Part shown: piece after piece, positions 7,207-12,323 of the stretch | Position numbering within the stretch: position 1 is the stretch's first letter | Layout: each line of letters starts with the position of its first letter | Assembly (NCBI GenBank): GCA_002408385.1 | Contig: DHSB01000209.1 | Span: forward strand, 19,371 to 31,693 | DNA from: Myxococcales bacterium UBA5297 | Lineage (GTDB): Bacteria > Myxococcota > Myxococcia > Myxococcales > UBA5297 | Length of the DNA stretch: 12,323 nt | Reading direction: 5' to 3' | Notes under the pieces: model-generated | Database searches by the model: none | The model's input: the letters and a program-made list of their open reading frames with translations, nothing else | Told to the model about the DNA's origin: nothing | Program-made: the position numbers and the translations under genes

Positions 7207-8325
7207 CTAGAACCAAGAGCCGACGCCCACTCGCAGTTGCGGAAGGCACGGTCCGAGGCCCAGGTCGCCCTCCGCGCTGTTCCTCCAGAGAAGGACGGTG
7301 AGACCGAGCGCGCCGGAGAGCGAAAACCCGCTCGAGAGCTCGCGCTCGAAGCCGAGCAGGTCGGCGTTGAGCCAGACGCTCGTCTCGTCGCCGCCGTGGA
7401 AGGGCCGCGAGTCGGCGTAGGAAGGGCCGATCCCGAACACGTAGTAGATGCCCTCCGAGCCCAACCTGAGCTTGGGCATCAGCGAGAGCTGAACGCCGCT
7501 CACCCCGAAGCCAGCCGCGGCCTCGAGGGTCATCGAATCGAGCAGGTAGGCGTAGGTGGCGCCCGCGAATCCCACCGCGGAGAAGAGCCCGAGGTCCAGA
7601 CCGAACCGGTGGCGACGGGACGGGGTCGAAGAAGGAGCTCTCGACGGTTCTTGAGTCGAGGGCAAACCCGTGGCCTGCGCGGCCGGGGCCGAAGCCGGCT
7701 GTGCCGCGGGCGCCACCAGTGGCGGCGGCTTCCCGAGGGCAGACGCGCTCCCAGCATCGGGCTGCGCCGAGCCCTGTTCGCCGCTCCCGATGCTCGTCGC
7801 GGCGACTGGCGTGCCGGCGGGGAGCGGCTTTGTCGCCGGGGAAGCCGGTCGCGAACCGAACCAGCCACCAATCCCGAATCGAGCCTGCGGCAAGGGGCCT
7901 CCGCCGCTGCCCAGCATGTAGGTGAGCCCCACGGCGGCCGAGAGCAGCAGCCCCGATTTGCCCAGATGCTCGTAGCCGGCGAGATCGGCATTGAGCCAAC
8001 CCGACGCGCCCATGGGGCCGTAGGCGAAGGCTCCACCGAGGCCGAGCAGGAACCGGTCGCGGCTCGAACCGAAGGAGACCTTGGGCATGACCGAGCCGAC
8101 GAGCCCTGAATGGCCCAACCCCGCGCCGAGCTCGAGGTGCGCCGCCGATTCAGGCGACCAGGTGTACGTGCCACCCGCGAAGCCGACGGCCGAGCCGACA
8201 CCGAGGTCGAAGCGCAGCCGATGGGGAGCGTGAACCTGCGCGGGCGTCTCGGCGCGCGCATTCGCGGCGCAGAAGAAGAGCCCGGTAACGGCGAGTACTC
8301 TGACCGCGAGAAGGGGTGCACTCAT
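7207..8325 (-). CDS. Secreted beta-rich protein with two repeated domains, probable outer-membrane protein
   Basis: A 372-residue protein I cannot assign to a named family. Residues 1-25 form a signal peptide with a hydrophobic core and an ARA cleavage motif. Two homologous domains follow: about 36-156 and about 239-372. They share SAVGFAG-TY, MPK-x-GS, WLNADL-G-E, SG-x-LS-A-GLT, LPQ-R-G-G and final WF. Alternating glycine and hydrophobic residues suggest beta-strands. The C-terminal Phe (GVGSWF) fits the signal for outer-membrane beta-barrel assembly. Between the domains lies an 82-residue Ala/Pro/Ser-rich linker. The start at 8325 is preferred to the longer frame (8400) because of GGAGGG just upstream and the signal peptide. 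It lies 93 bp downstream of the next gene on the same strand and is probably co-transcribed with it. An alternative is a secreted, non-barrel beta protein. Confidence 0.75.
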   Translation of the reverse strand: MSAPLLAVRVLAVTGLFFCAANARAETPAQVHAPHRLRFDLGVGSAVGFAGGTYTWSPESAAHLELGAGLGHSGLVGSVMPKVSFGSSRDRFLLGLGGAFAYGPMGASGWLNADLAGYEHLGKSGLLLSAAVGLTYMLGSGGGPLPQARFGIGGWFGSRPASPATKPLPAGTPVAATSIGSGEQGSAQPDAGSASALGKPPPLVAPAAQPASAPAAQATGLPSTQEPSRAPSSTPSRRHRFGLDLGLFSAVGFAGATYAYLLDSMTLEAAAGFGVSGVQLSLMPKLRLGSEGIYYVFGIGPSYADSRPFHGGDETSVWLNADLLGFERELSSGFSLSGALGLTVLLWRNSAEGDLGLGPCLPQLRVGVGSWF

Positions 8326-8328
8326 TTG

Positions 8329-8334
8329 CCCTCC
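8329..8334 (-). promoter_or_regulatory. Ribosome binding site that fixes the start at 8325
   Basis: GGAGGG on the minus strand lies 3 nt before the ATG at 8325 (GGAGG core 4 nt). The spacing is short but usable. It supports the signal-peptide start over the ATG 25 codons upstream, whose extra residues are Arg-rich and unlike a leader peptide. Confidence 0.55.
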
Positions 8335-8418
8335 GCAGGATAGGCGCCGAGTCCCGCCGTGCCTGCGAACGAGCCGCAGCCGCCTGAAGCTCGAGTGCAA
8401 GAAGGAAGGAGGGGGGCT

Positions 8419-9258
8419 CTATTCGCCCCGCTGCGTTCGCCGGCCGCCGGCACGGTCGCCGCGGTTCGTTCGATCGCCCGGGTTCGAGCGGTCGCCGCGG
8501 TTCGAGGGATCGCCGCGATTGACTCGGTCGGCGCGATTCGCGCGGCCGCCGTGGCGGTCTTCCTGCCGCATCTCCTCGAACTGCGAGAACTGGTCGGCGC
8601 TCAGCAGGCTCTTCGCCTGCTCGTTGGTCTCTTCGCTCAGGGCGCGCATCTGCTGGAAGGCCTGACGGCGATCGCCCCCGCCACGGTTCGTCTGGAGCTC
8701 TTGGCGCTTCTTCGCCTCCGCGTCGAGCAGCTTGCGGACTTCGTCCTCCTGCGACGGCGAGAGCCGGGCCTCTTGCGCGAAGCGCGCGATCCGCTCGTTG
8801 GTGGCGGCCTCGCGGGCTGCGGTTCGCTCCCGGACCCGCTCGGCGAAGACCTCGTTCTGGATCTCGCCCACCAGCTCCTTGAGGCGCGTGCGGCCCGACT
8901 CGGTCTCGATGACCTCGCCGGTCAGCAGCGCGTCGACGTCGCTGCGCAGGCTCTCGAGCTGCTGACGCTCGTTGCCGGGCCGGGCCGCGGCGGTTCCGGG
9001 GGCGGTCGCGCCGGCGGTCTGCGCCTTCTCCAGCGCCACCACGCGGTTCACCAGGTGCGTCACCGTCCACTCGAGCGCGGAGATCTTCTGGTCGCGCTCG
9101 GCGAGCTCTTCCTCCAGGTCGCTGTCCGAGAGCGCGGCGGTTGGCGTTGCGAGAGGGGGGACAAACGGCGCGGGTTCGGGGCTCGGGTCGCGCAGCAACG
9201 CCACGAGCAGAGCGGCCACCGAAGCGACTATCGCGAGGACGGGAAGGGTTCGATTCAT
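8419..9258 (-). CDS. Membrane-anchored periplasmic coiled-coil protein with Spy/CpxP-like segment
   Basis: A 279-residue protein. Residues 5-22 are a hydrophobic anchor with no clear cleavage site, so it is probably held in the inner membrane facing the periplasm. A Pro-rich stretch (25-40) and a short coiled coil (44-80) follow. Residues about 155-232 are helical and charged and hold two spaced motifs, LSPSQ (167-170 and neighbours) and LSADQ (219-223). This resembles the LTxxQ pattern of Spy/CpxP periplasmic chaperones; the match is by eye and weak. The C-terminus (241-270) is five hexapeptides of the form N-[RP]-[GA]-D-[RP]-x, then an Arg-rich end. The start at 9258 is chosen for its AAGGAGA and N-terminal anchor; the frame is open much further upstream. 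It is the first gene of a probable two-gene unit with the beta-rich protein. Confidence 0.75.
   Translation of the reverse strand: MNRTLPVLAIVASVAALLVALLRDPSPEPAPFVPPLATPTAALSDSDLEEELAERDQKISALEWTVTHLVNRVVALEKAQTAGATAPGTAAARPGNERQQLESLRSDVDALLTGEVIETESGRTRLKELVGEIQNEVFAERVRERTAAREAATNERIARFAQEARLSPSQEDEVRKLLDAEAKKRQELQTNRGGGDRRQAFQQMRALSEETNEQAKSLLSADQFSQFEEMRQEDRHGGRANRADRVNRGDPSNRGDRSNPGDRTNRGDRAGGRRTQRGE
8449..8538 (-). repeat. Five 18-bp coding repeats (hexapeptide tail)
   Basis: Five in-frame 18-bp units encode NRADRV, NRGDPS, NRGDRS, NPGDRT and NRGDRA. They form a hydrophilic tail of alternating Arg and Asp, probably unstructured. Copy number may vary between strains because the units are nearly alike in DNA. 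Confidence 0.85.
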
Positions 9259-9600
9259 GGTGCTCTCCTTGCGTGGGCGACGGCTCGAGCTGCCGGAGGA
9301 TTGCAAAGCATAAGCCCTGCGACTCGATATCTGGCGAAAGGCGCCGGAGCGCCGCGAGCGCGAGCTCCCAGGGGTAGGCCGCGCTGCCTCGGGTCTGCAA
9401 AGCGCGCCAAAGGCGTGTCGAAAACTGCGACGGCGAACGTGCGTTTTCCCCCGCGCTTCCCTCCCGGTGCCTGGGGTAAGTGTCCGATACTGCGGTTGTT
9501 TGGCCGACGGCATTCGTCTTGCCACAGGCGACCGCCCTAAACACCGTGCAAAGCCGCGAGCCCGCTCGCGGCCTTGCGAACCTCCAGGAGAATTCGTCCC
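9259..9600. other. Divergent intergenic region, 342 bp
   Basis: No credible gene is present. The region must hold the promoters of the minus-strand envelope pair and the plus-strand lipoprotein gene, but I find no convincing -35/-10 pair for either. What can be seen: AAGGAGA at 9264-9270 (minus), the ribosome binding site of the coiled-coil gene; the 8-mer TGCAAAGC three times (9302, 9396, 9547); and, from 9535, the start of the leader repeat with a hairpin. Confidence 0.6.
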
Positions 9601-9719
9601 ATGCTTGCAACCCACCGCTTTGCTCGATGTGCATTCGCCGCGCTGCTCGCTTGCAGCCTCTGGGGTTGCGACAGCGGCAAGGGCCTTGGTGAGCTCAAAG
9701 AGCCGCGACTGATCCTCGA
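9535..9719 (+). repeat. Direct repeat, copy 1: leader, signal peptide and start of lipoprotein 1
   Basis: From CCCTAAACACCGTGC through the leader hairpin, AGGAGAATTCG, start codon and about 40 codons, this stretch is nearly identical to 10960-11139. Differences are scattered substitutions, a 6-bp in-frame insertion here (codons for Lys-Gly), and one base missing from the hairpin relative to copy 2. Similarity may begin earlier: CTTGCCA precedes both copies, with about 10 bp extra here. Confidence 0.9.
9548..9577 (+). promoter_or_regulatory. Leader hairpin of lipoprotein gene 1
   Basis: GCCGCGAG (9553-9560) and CTCGCGGC (9565-9572) form a perfect 8-bp stem with loop CCCG. After one A-C mismatch, four more pairs (9548-9551 with 9574-9577) extend it. 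It ends 8 nt before the AGGAG ribosome binding site (9586-9590). The same fold is preserved in front of lipoprotein gene 2. A role in mRNA stability or translation control is inference. Confidence 0.55.
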
Positions 9720-10893
9720 GGTGATCTTGGACGACACCGACGACCCCAACGAGCCCCGAGAGATCGAAATCTCCGTGGACTACGCCGGGGAGTGCGTCGA
9801 GCTCGCCTCCGCGAAGGCAAAGCTCAACGGCGTCGATATCCCTGAGTCGAGCCAAGGAGGCATGGAAACATCGAAGGTGGGCGAGGAATACTGCGCGCCC
9901 AAGTCCTTCAGGCTCAATCAGGAGAACGGAAGCAAGCGTCTGCCGTCCGTCGATGGGCTGGTCTCGGTGCGCGTCTCGGACGGGGAGACGAGCTTCGAGG
10001 CCCAATTCGACGGGATTTGCGAGGACCGCACCCTGGTTCTCCGCTCGCCCGCGCAGCCACTGAAGGGCGGCGACGAGGTCGAGCTCGAGTGGCTGCCCGC
10101 GAGCGACGAGTTCGAGGTCATCAAGGTTTGGATCGAATCGTTGAACGGCGCCTGGGCCACGAAGATCCTCGGCGAAGCGGTGAGGCAGGAGGGCAACCGC
10201 ATCTTCTTCACCATGCCCGAGGTCCCCGCCGAGGCCGCGGGTGAGCTCCAGGTCTACATGTACACCTCGCCCCCGCCCCCGGGCACTTGGTCCCCCGGCT
10301 CCTTCTTCGCCAAGGCCTCGAAGTGCGAGGGCGCGTCAGCCTGCCTCGCCAATTGCATCGATGCGAGCGGCGGGGTTGTCGTGGTGGTCGCGAACGCCAC
10401 CGGTGCAAACGTGGTGAACGGCGCCTTGTCCGACGGCAGCCGGCTCGTGGTCGGCAGCGCGCTTCACTCTGCGGTCGAAAGCGATGACCTCGGGTATGCC
10501 GGGTCGGTCACGATGATGCTCTCCGACCTCGCCCAGGCCTGCGAGCTCATCGGCGCGAACACCATCGCGAGCGAGTCGCGCTCGCTCGGCTTCCAGCTCT
10601 TCAACTCGGACGGCACGAAGAACCTGCCGCTCGTGCCCGGCGAGTACACGGTGGGCGGCGAGGGCTCCGGCGCTGGCAGGTTCGCCGAGGTCGTCTTCCT
10701 CAAGCGCGAGGCCTGCAACCCGGTGTTCGACGACCCGGCCACCGGCGGCACGGTGACGGTCAGCGCCAGCAGCGCGAACGGGACGCTCGAGGGCAGCTTC
10801 GTGCTCTCGTTCGGCGAGCGGAGCGTCTCCGGGAACTTCCTCGCCGAGCACTGCCCGCGGCCTGAGTTTGAGGGGCCGCCCGTCTGCCAGTGA
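9601..10893 (+). CDS. Cysteine-rich lipoprotein, long paralogue
   Basis: A 430-residue putative lipoprotein of no family I recognise. The signal peptide (1-22) ends SLWG-C23, the probable lipidated cysteine. A second possible site, LLAC18, is not kept in the paralogue (Gly there), so C23 is preferred. Asp24 at +2 would favour inner-membrane retention by the enterobacterial rule, which may not hold here. Module 1 (about 30-265) is shared with the next gene and includes VSVRVSDGET (121-130), PLKGGDEVELEWLPASD (153-169) and EAVRQEGNR (192-200). Cysteines 65, 98, 140, 242, 248 and 252 are common to both paralogues. Module 2 (about 266-430), beta-rich and with Cys 314, 372, 418 and 429, occurs only here. 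Even numbers of cysteines suggest disulfides and export. The start at 9601 is fixed by AGGAG at 9586 and the signal peptide; the 9574 ATG lacks both. Confidence 0.8.
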   Translation: MLATHRFARCAFAALLACSLWGCDSGKGLGELKEPRLILEVILDDTDDPNEPREIEISVDYAGECVELASAKAKLNGVDIPESSQGGMETSKVGEEYCAPKSFRLNQENGSKRLPSVDGLVSVRVSDGETSFEAQFDGICEDRTLVLRSPAQPLKGGDEVELEWLPASDEFEVIKVWIESLNGAWATKILGEAVRQEGNRIFFTMPEVPAEAAGELQVYMYTSPPPPGTWSPGSFFAKASKCEGASACLANCIDASGGVVVVVANATGANVVNGALSDGSRLVVGSALHSAVESDDLGYAGSVTMMLSDLAQACELIGANTIASESRSLGFQLFNSDGTKNLPLVPGEYTVGGEGSGAGRFAEVVFLKREACNPVFDDPATGGTVTVSASSANGTLEGSFVLSFGERSVSGNFLAEHCPRPEFEGPPVCQ

Positions 10894-10917
10894 GCGCAGC
10901 CGCTGGGAACCCTCGCC

Positions 10918-10947
10918 CGAGGGCCTCCGAGGCTCTGGAGGCCCTCG
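10918..10947 (+). terminator. Strong hairpin after lipoprotein gene 1
   Basis: GAGGGCCTCC (10919-10928) pairs perfectly with GGAGGCCCTC (10937-10946); an outer C-G pair makes 11 bp around an 8-nt loop. It begins 25 bp after the stop codon. There is no T-tract. A smaller hairpin, CCCTC (10910-10914) with GAGGG (10919-10923), would compete for the same left arm. It may end the first transcript or set the level of read-through into the second gene. Confidence 0.5.
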
Positions 10948-10953
10948 CTGCGC
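10926..10953 (+). repeat. 28-bp trailer repeat, copy 1
   Basis: Starts TCCGAGGCTCTGGAGG and ends CTCGCTGCGC. It differs at one base from 11856-11883, which follows the second paralogue, so the duplicated unit appears to have included leader, gene and trailer. Here it holds the loop and right arm of the hairpin. Confidence 0.85.
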
Positions 10954-10959
10954 TTGCCA

Positions 10960-11139
10960 CCCTAAACACCGTGCGAAGCCGCGAGCCCGCTCGCGGGCCT
11001 TGCGAACGTCCAGGAGAATTCGACCCATGATTGCGACCCACCGCTTTGCTCGATGTGCGTTCGCCGCGCTGCTCGCTGGCAGCCTTTGGGGTTGCGACAG
11101 CGGCCTCGGTGAGCTCAAAGAGCCGCGACTGATCCTCGA
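10960..11139 (+). repeat. Direct repeat, copy 2: leader, signal peptide and start of lipoprotein 2
   Basis: Partner of 9535-9719. The untranslated leader (10960-11026) differs from copy 1 at only a few positions, including one extra G in the hairpin. This is closer than several segments within the coding regions, which suggests recent duplication, gene conversion or functional constraint on the leader. Confidence 0.9.
10973..11003 (+). promoter_or_regulatory. Leader hairpin of lipoprotein gene 2
   Basis: CCGCGAG (10979-10985) pairs with CTCGCGG (10990-10996) around loop CCCG. A bulged G at 10997 is followed by further outer pairs. One A-to-G difference from copy 1 (10975) turns an A-U pair into G-U, so pairing is kept. 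It lies just before AGGAG at 11012-11016. Confidence 0.5.
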
Positions 11140-11791
11140 AGTGGGCTTGGCTACCGACGTGCCCGACCCCAAGAATCCCACGTGGCTCGACATCTACGTG
11201 GCCTACGACGGGGAGTGCGTAGACCTGGCCCCCGCGACGGCGGAGGTCAACGGCATCGATATCCCTGAGCTCGAACCCGGAGGAATGAAATCGGACTTGG
11301 GCGCCAAGCACTGCGAGATCAAGCAATTCCGGAGCTACTCGGGTCTGCCGTCCGTGGATGGGGCGGTCTCGGTGCGCGTCTCGGACGGGGAGACGACCTT
11401 CGAGGCCGAATTCGCCGGGATTTGCGACAAACGCACCCTCGCCGTCCGCTCTCCCGCGGGGCCACTGAAGGGTGGCGACGAGGTCGAGCTCGAGTGGCTG
11501 CCCGCGAGCGACGTGTTCGAGGCCATCGCGGTTCTGCTCGTGTCGGCAGACGGCCGTTGGGACGCGGGGCTCGACGGCGATGCGGTGAGGCAGGAGGGCA
11601 ACCGCGTCTTCTTCACCATGCCCGAGGTTCCCGTCGAGGCCGCGGGCAAGCTCAGCCTCGAGCTGAACACCACGCGCGGCGGATTTCTGAGCGGCTTCTT
11701 GGCCAAGGCCTCGAAGTGCGAGGGCGCGTCGGCGTGCTTCGCGGGCTGCTGGAATGCGGCGCCCGAGCCCATCGAGGTGATCGCGAACTAA
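11027..11791 (+). CDS. Cysteine-rich lipoprotein, short paralogue
   Basis: A 254-residue putative lipoprotein, a tandem paralogue of the gene at 9601. The signal peptide and lipobox SLWG-C23-D24 are the same; position 18 is Gly here. All six cysteines of the shared module are kept (64, 96, 133, 231, 237, 241). Blocks such as SVDGAVSVRVSDGET, SPAGPLKGGDEVELEW, AVRQEGNR-FFTMPEVP and AKASKCEGASAC are nearly identical. Loops between them, for example 40-60, 80-106 and 165-183, have diverged strongly. It ends VIAN and then stops exactly where the long paralogue continues from VVAN into its second module, so that module was lost here or gained there. AGGAG at 11012 and the signal peptide fix the start; the open frame from 10868 runs through the hairpins and is not used. 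Function unknown; export to the envelope is inferred. Confidence 0.8.
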   Translation: MIATHRFARCAFAALLAGSLWGCDSGLGELKEPRLILEVGLATDVPDPKNPTWLDIYVAYDGECVDLAPATAEVNGIDIPELEPGGMKSDLGAKHCEIKQFRSYSGLPSVDGAVSVRVSDGETTFEAEFAGICDKRTLAVRSPAGPLKGGDEVELEWLPASDVFEAIAVLLVSADGRWDAGLDGDAVRQEGNRVFFTMPEVPVEAAGKLSLELNTTRGGFLSGFLAKASKCEGASACFAGCWNAAPEPIEVIAN

Positions 11792-12070
11792 CCACGCAAG
11801 CGGCCCAACCCCAAGTCGTTCGAAGAGACTCACAGGAAGTCTGGGGCTCATGAGTTCCGAGGCTTTGGAGGCCCTCGCTGCGCATGGAGCGGCGCGATTC
11901 ACCCGCTGCCTCCCGCGACAGGAAGCATCCGAAGCGACGGCACGCTCGGGCAGAGGGCAGCCATGCCGGGCGCTCGCCCAGATCCTGCTGTCCCTGGCAG
12001 CGGTTGACCGGCCGTGGCCGCATGGCCAACGCACCCTCAGGGCATGCAAGCCTGGCCCCGGGGGGTCGCG
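11792..12070. other. Intergenic region after the lipoprotein pair
   Basis: No credible gene. It holds a small hairpin, AGACT (11826-11830) with AGTCT (11838-11842), the trailer repeat copy 2, and several short GC-rich inverted repeats. A third lipoprotein leader (CCCTAAACACC) is absent, so the array ends here. No promoter for the gene at 12071 is evident. Confidence 0.55.
11856..11883 (+). repeat. 28-bp trailer repeat, copy 2
   Basis: Matches 10926-10953 at 27 of 28 bases. The left hairpin arm found upstream of copy 1 is not kept here (only about three adjacent pairs plus a wobble remain), so this copy cannot form the strong stem. Confidence 0.85.
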
Positions 12071-12313
12071 ATGGCGAGCAGGCGGCATCGGTTCGAGCGG
12101 CTCCTCGCCGCGATGGCGCTGGCAGGGGCCGTGCTGCTGTGGCCGGGCGCGGGGCAGGCCGCCGCGCGCGCCGACCCGCGGCCACCGCTGATGGTCGACC
12201 TCGAGGTCGGCCTCGCCGGGCTCATGTCGCTGACCGAGCTCGAGTTCCAGAAGATGTCCGAGGCGCTGCAGCAGGTGGCGATGAGCGACGTGGCCGCCTC
12301 GGCCCGACTTTGA
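12071..12313 (+). CDS. Small exported protein of unknown function
   Basis: An 80-residue product. Codons end in G or C almost throughout, which supports real coding. The N-terminus has Arg residues, then a hydrophobic stretch (about 11-24) and an Ala-rich region (AGQAAARA) that could be cut by signal peptidase. The short mature part contains LEVGLAGLMSLTELEFQKMSEAL, partly helical. The ATG at 12071 follows a G-rich run that is a weak ribosome binding site; in-frame ATGs at 12014 and 12044 give longer products without a leader at the end. The last codons before the TGA (CGA CTT) are atypical, and another frame stays open to the window edge, so a frameshifted or truncated start of a larger gene is possible. 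Confidence 0.5.
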   Translation: MASRRHRFERLLAAMALAGAVLLWPGAGQAAARADPRPPLMVDLEVGLAGLMSLTELEFQKMSEALQQVAMSDVAASARL

Positions 12314-12323
12314 CACGGCTAGG

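Noticed and set aside
8449..8538. RGD motifs as integrin-binding sites
   Set aside because: RGD arises from a low-complexity Arg/Asp repeat; nothing else suggests a host-adhesion role.
9307..9312. A minus-strand -10 box TATGCT for the coiled-coil gene
   Set aside because: Four of six bases match, but no acceptable -35 hexamer is found 16-19 bp upstream.
9652..9654. Cys18 (LLAC) of lipoprotein 1 as the lipidated residue
   Set aside because: It is Gly in the paralogue, whereas Cys23 in SLWGC is kept in both, so Cys23 is the better candidate.
11850..12191. A 113-codon plus-strand frame after lipoprotein 2
   Set aside because: It starts in the trailer repeat, is rich in Arg, Cys and Trp as expected of a wrong frame, and overlaps the better-supported gene at 12071.
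10760..12316. A 518-codon minus-strand frame across lipoprotein 2 and the small exported gene
   Set aside because: It is a shadow of plus-strand genes with signal peptides and ribosome binding sites, and shows no recognisable domain.

Overview
The DNA is strongly GC-rich, codons end almost always in G or C, and lipoprotein and outer-membrane genes are common. This points to a GC-rich Gram-negative bacterium. A myxobacterial (Myxococcota) host is my best guess from overall style; no marker gene fixes the taxon.

Layout, left to right. (1) 1-222: the 3' end of an ABC-F ATPase gene. It converges on hflX (423-1814, minus strand), a ribosome-associated GTPase. The gap between them holds a 39-bp tandem repeat and two hairpins. 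(2) Divergent from hflX is a two-gene operon, 2044-7113: a YhaO-type Mre11-like nuclease, then, 9 bp later with the stop codon inside the next gene's ribosome binding site, a 1268-residue YhaN-type Rad50-like ATPase. The ATPase ends in a proline-rich linker and a predicted winged-helix domain. A 15-bp hairpin at 7141-7181 closes the operon. (3) 7207-9258, minus strand: two envelope genes. The upstream one encodes a membrane-anchored coiled-coil protein with a Spy/CpxP-like segment and a hexapeptide-repeat tail. The downstream one encodes a secreted beta-rich protein made of two copies of one domain, ending in Phe like an outer-membrane protein. (4) 9601-11791, plus strand: two tandem paralogous cysteine-rich lipoprotein genes (430 and 254 residues). 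They share a nearly identical leader with a hairpin, the signal peptide, a 28-bp trailer sequence, and six cysteines in the mature protein. The shorter copy lacks the C-terminal module of the longer one. (5) 12071-12313: a small exported protein of unknown function.

How the genes work together. The nuclease and ATPase very probably act as one DNA-end-processing complex. ABC-F and HflX both act on ribosomes but are convergent, so they are not co-transcribed. The right half is an envelope cluster of unknown function. The most interesting points are the winged helix fused to the YhaN-type ATPase, and the duplicated lipoprotein unit, whose untranslated leader is better conserved than parts of its coding sequence. 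There is no sign of a mobile element, CRISPR array, tRNA or rRNA.
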